A stretch of 5,028 bases of DNA from Candidatus Parcubacteria bacterium (GTDB lineage Bacteria; Patescibacteriota; Minisyncoccia; Phycocordibacterales; GCA-2747955): assembly GCA_027039745.1 (NCBI GenBank), contig JALUMP010000179.1, forward strand, positions 1 through 5,028, read 5' to 3'. The position numbers were made by a program, and so were the translations under genes. Shown here piece after piece: positions 5,013 through 5,028 of the stretch. Within the stretch, counting starts at the first letter, position 1. Each line of letters begins with the position of its first letter. A model generated the notes under the pieces. That model saw nothing but the letters and a program-made list of their open reading frames with translations, did not search any database and was not told the origin of the DNA.

Positions 5013-5028
5013 TATATAAAAATAAAGT

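Larger units (their letters stand above)
4379..5028 (+). mobile_element. IS607-family insertion sequence, left part (continues past window)
   Basis: The element is recognised by its transposase gene (4425-5012), whose product combines a MerR-like helix-turn-helix with a serine recombinase domain. The left boundary is placed at about 4379 because S49 homology ends there and a short repeated motif begins; it could be off by ten bases or so. IS607 elements insert by serine recombination at GG dinucleotides and leave no target duplication, so no flanking repeat is expected. A GG (CC on the + strand, 4383-4384) lies at the proposed junction. In this family tnpA is often followed by tnpB, an RNA-guided nuclease; the window ends 16 bases after tnpA, so its presence and the right end cannot be seen. 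Confidence 0.8.

Noticed and set aside
1..5028. CRISPR array
   Set aside because: No regularly spaced repeats of CRISPR length were seen; the only repeats are the 10-17 base motifs reported.

Overview
The window is AT-rich (long A and T runs, arginine mostly AGA, few G/C third positions). It looks like an accessory region of a low-GC bacterium. Strong ribosome binding sites (AAGGA-type) and promoters with a good TATAAT box, T-rich upstream DNA and no clear -35 box would fit a Campylobacterota host (Campylobacter/Arcobacter-like). That assignment is an inference with modest confidence; other low-GC bacteria are possible.

Layout. (1) Bases 3-1385, + strand: the C-terminal 460 residues of a superfamily 1 DNA2/UPF1-type helicase whose 5' part, with the Walker A motif, lies outside the window. 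(2) Bases 1411-1557, + strand: a promoter, a strong ribosome binding site and a 38-codon gene that may be a broken 53-codon gene. (3) A GC-containing hairpin at 1576-1594 separates convergent transcription. (4) Bases 1594-3622, - strand: a compact five-gene operon with gaps of 10-22 bases. In transcription order it encodes 119 aa, 88 aa, 200 aa (DUF262/ParB-like, DGxQR motif), 90 aa and 156 aa proteins. Only the DUF262 protein belongs to a family I recognise. Its promoter, with nested inverted repeats just downstream, is at 3639-3686. (5) Bases 3690-3855: a short non-coding segment with a tandem 10-base repeat and two hairpins. (6) Bases 3856-4380, - strand: the C-terminal part of an S49 (SppA-like) peptidase, cut off just before the segment that should carry the catalytic serine. 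(7) Bases about 4379-5028, + strand: the left part of an IS607-family insertion sequence with an intact serine transposase gene (tnpA). It points away from the peptidase remnant; tnpB, if present, would be beyond the right edge.

How it fits together. The IS607 end abuts the truncated peptidase, so insertion of the element is the simplest reason for the truncation. A 17-base sequence at the IS end (4379-4395) recurs with one mismatch at 3757-3773, on the far side of the remnant, so the remnant sits between two direct copies of an IS-end-like sequence. The helicase plus the DUF262 operon resembles prophage or defence-island content, but no recognised defence system can be named from the sequence alone.
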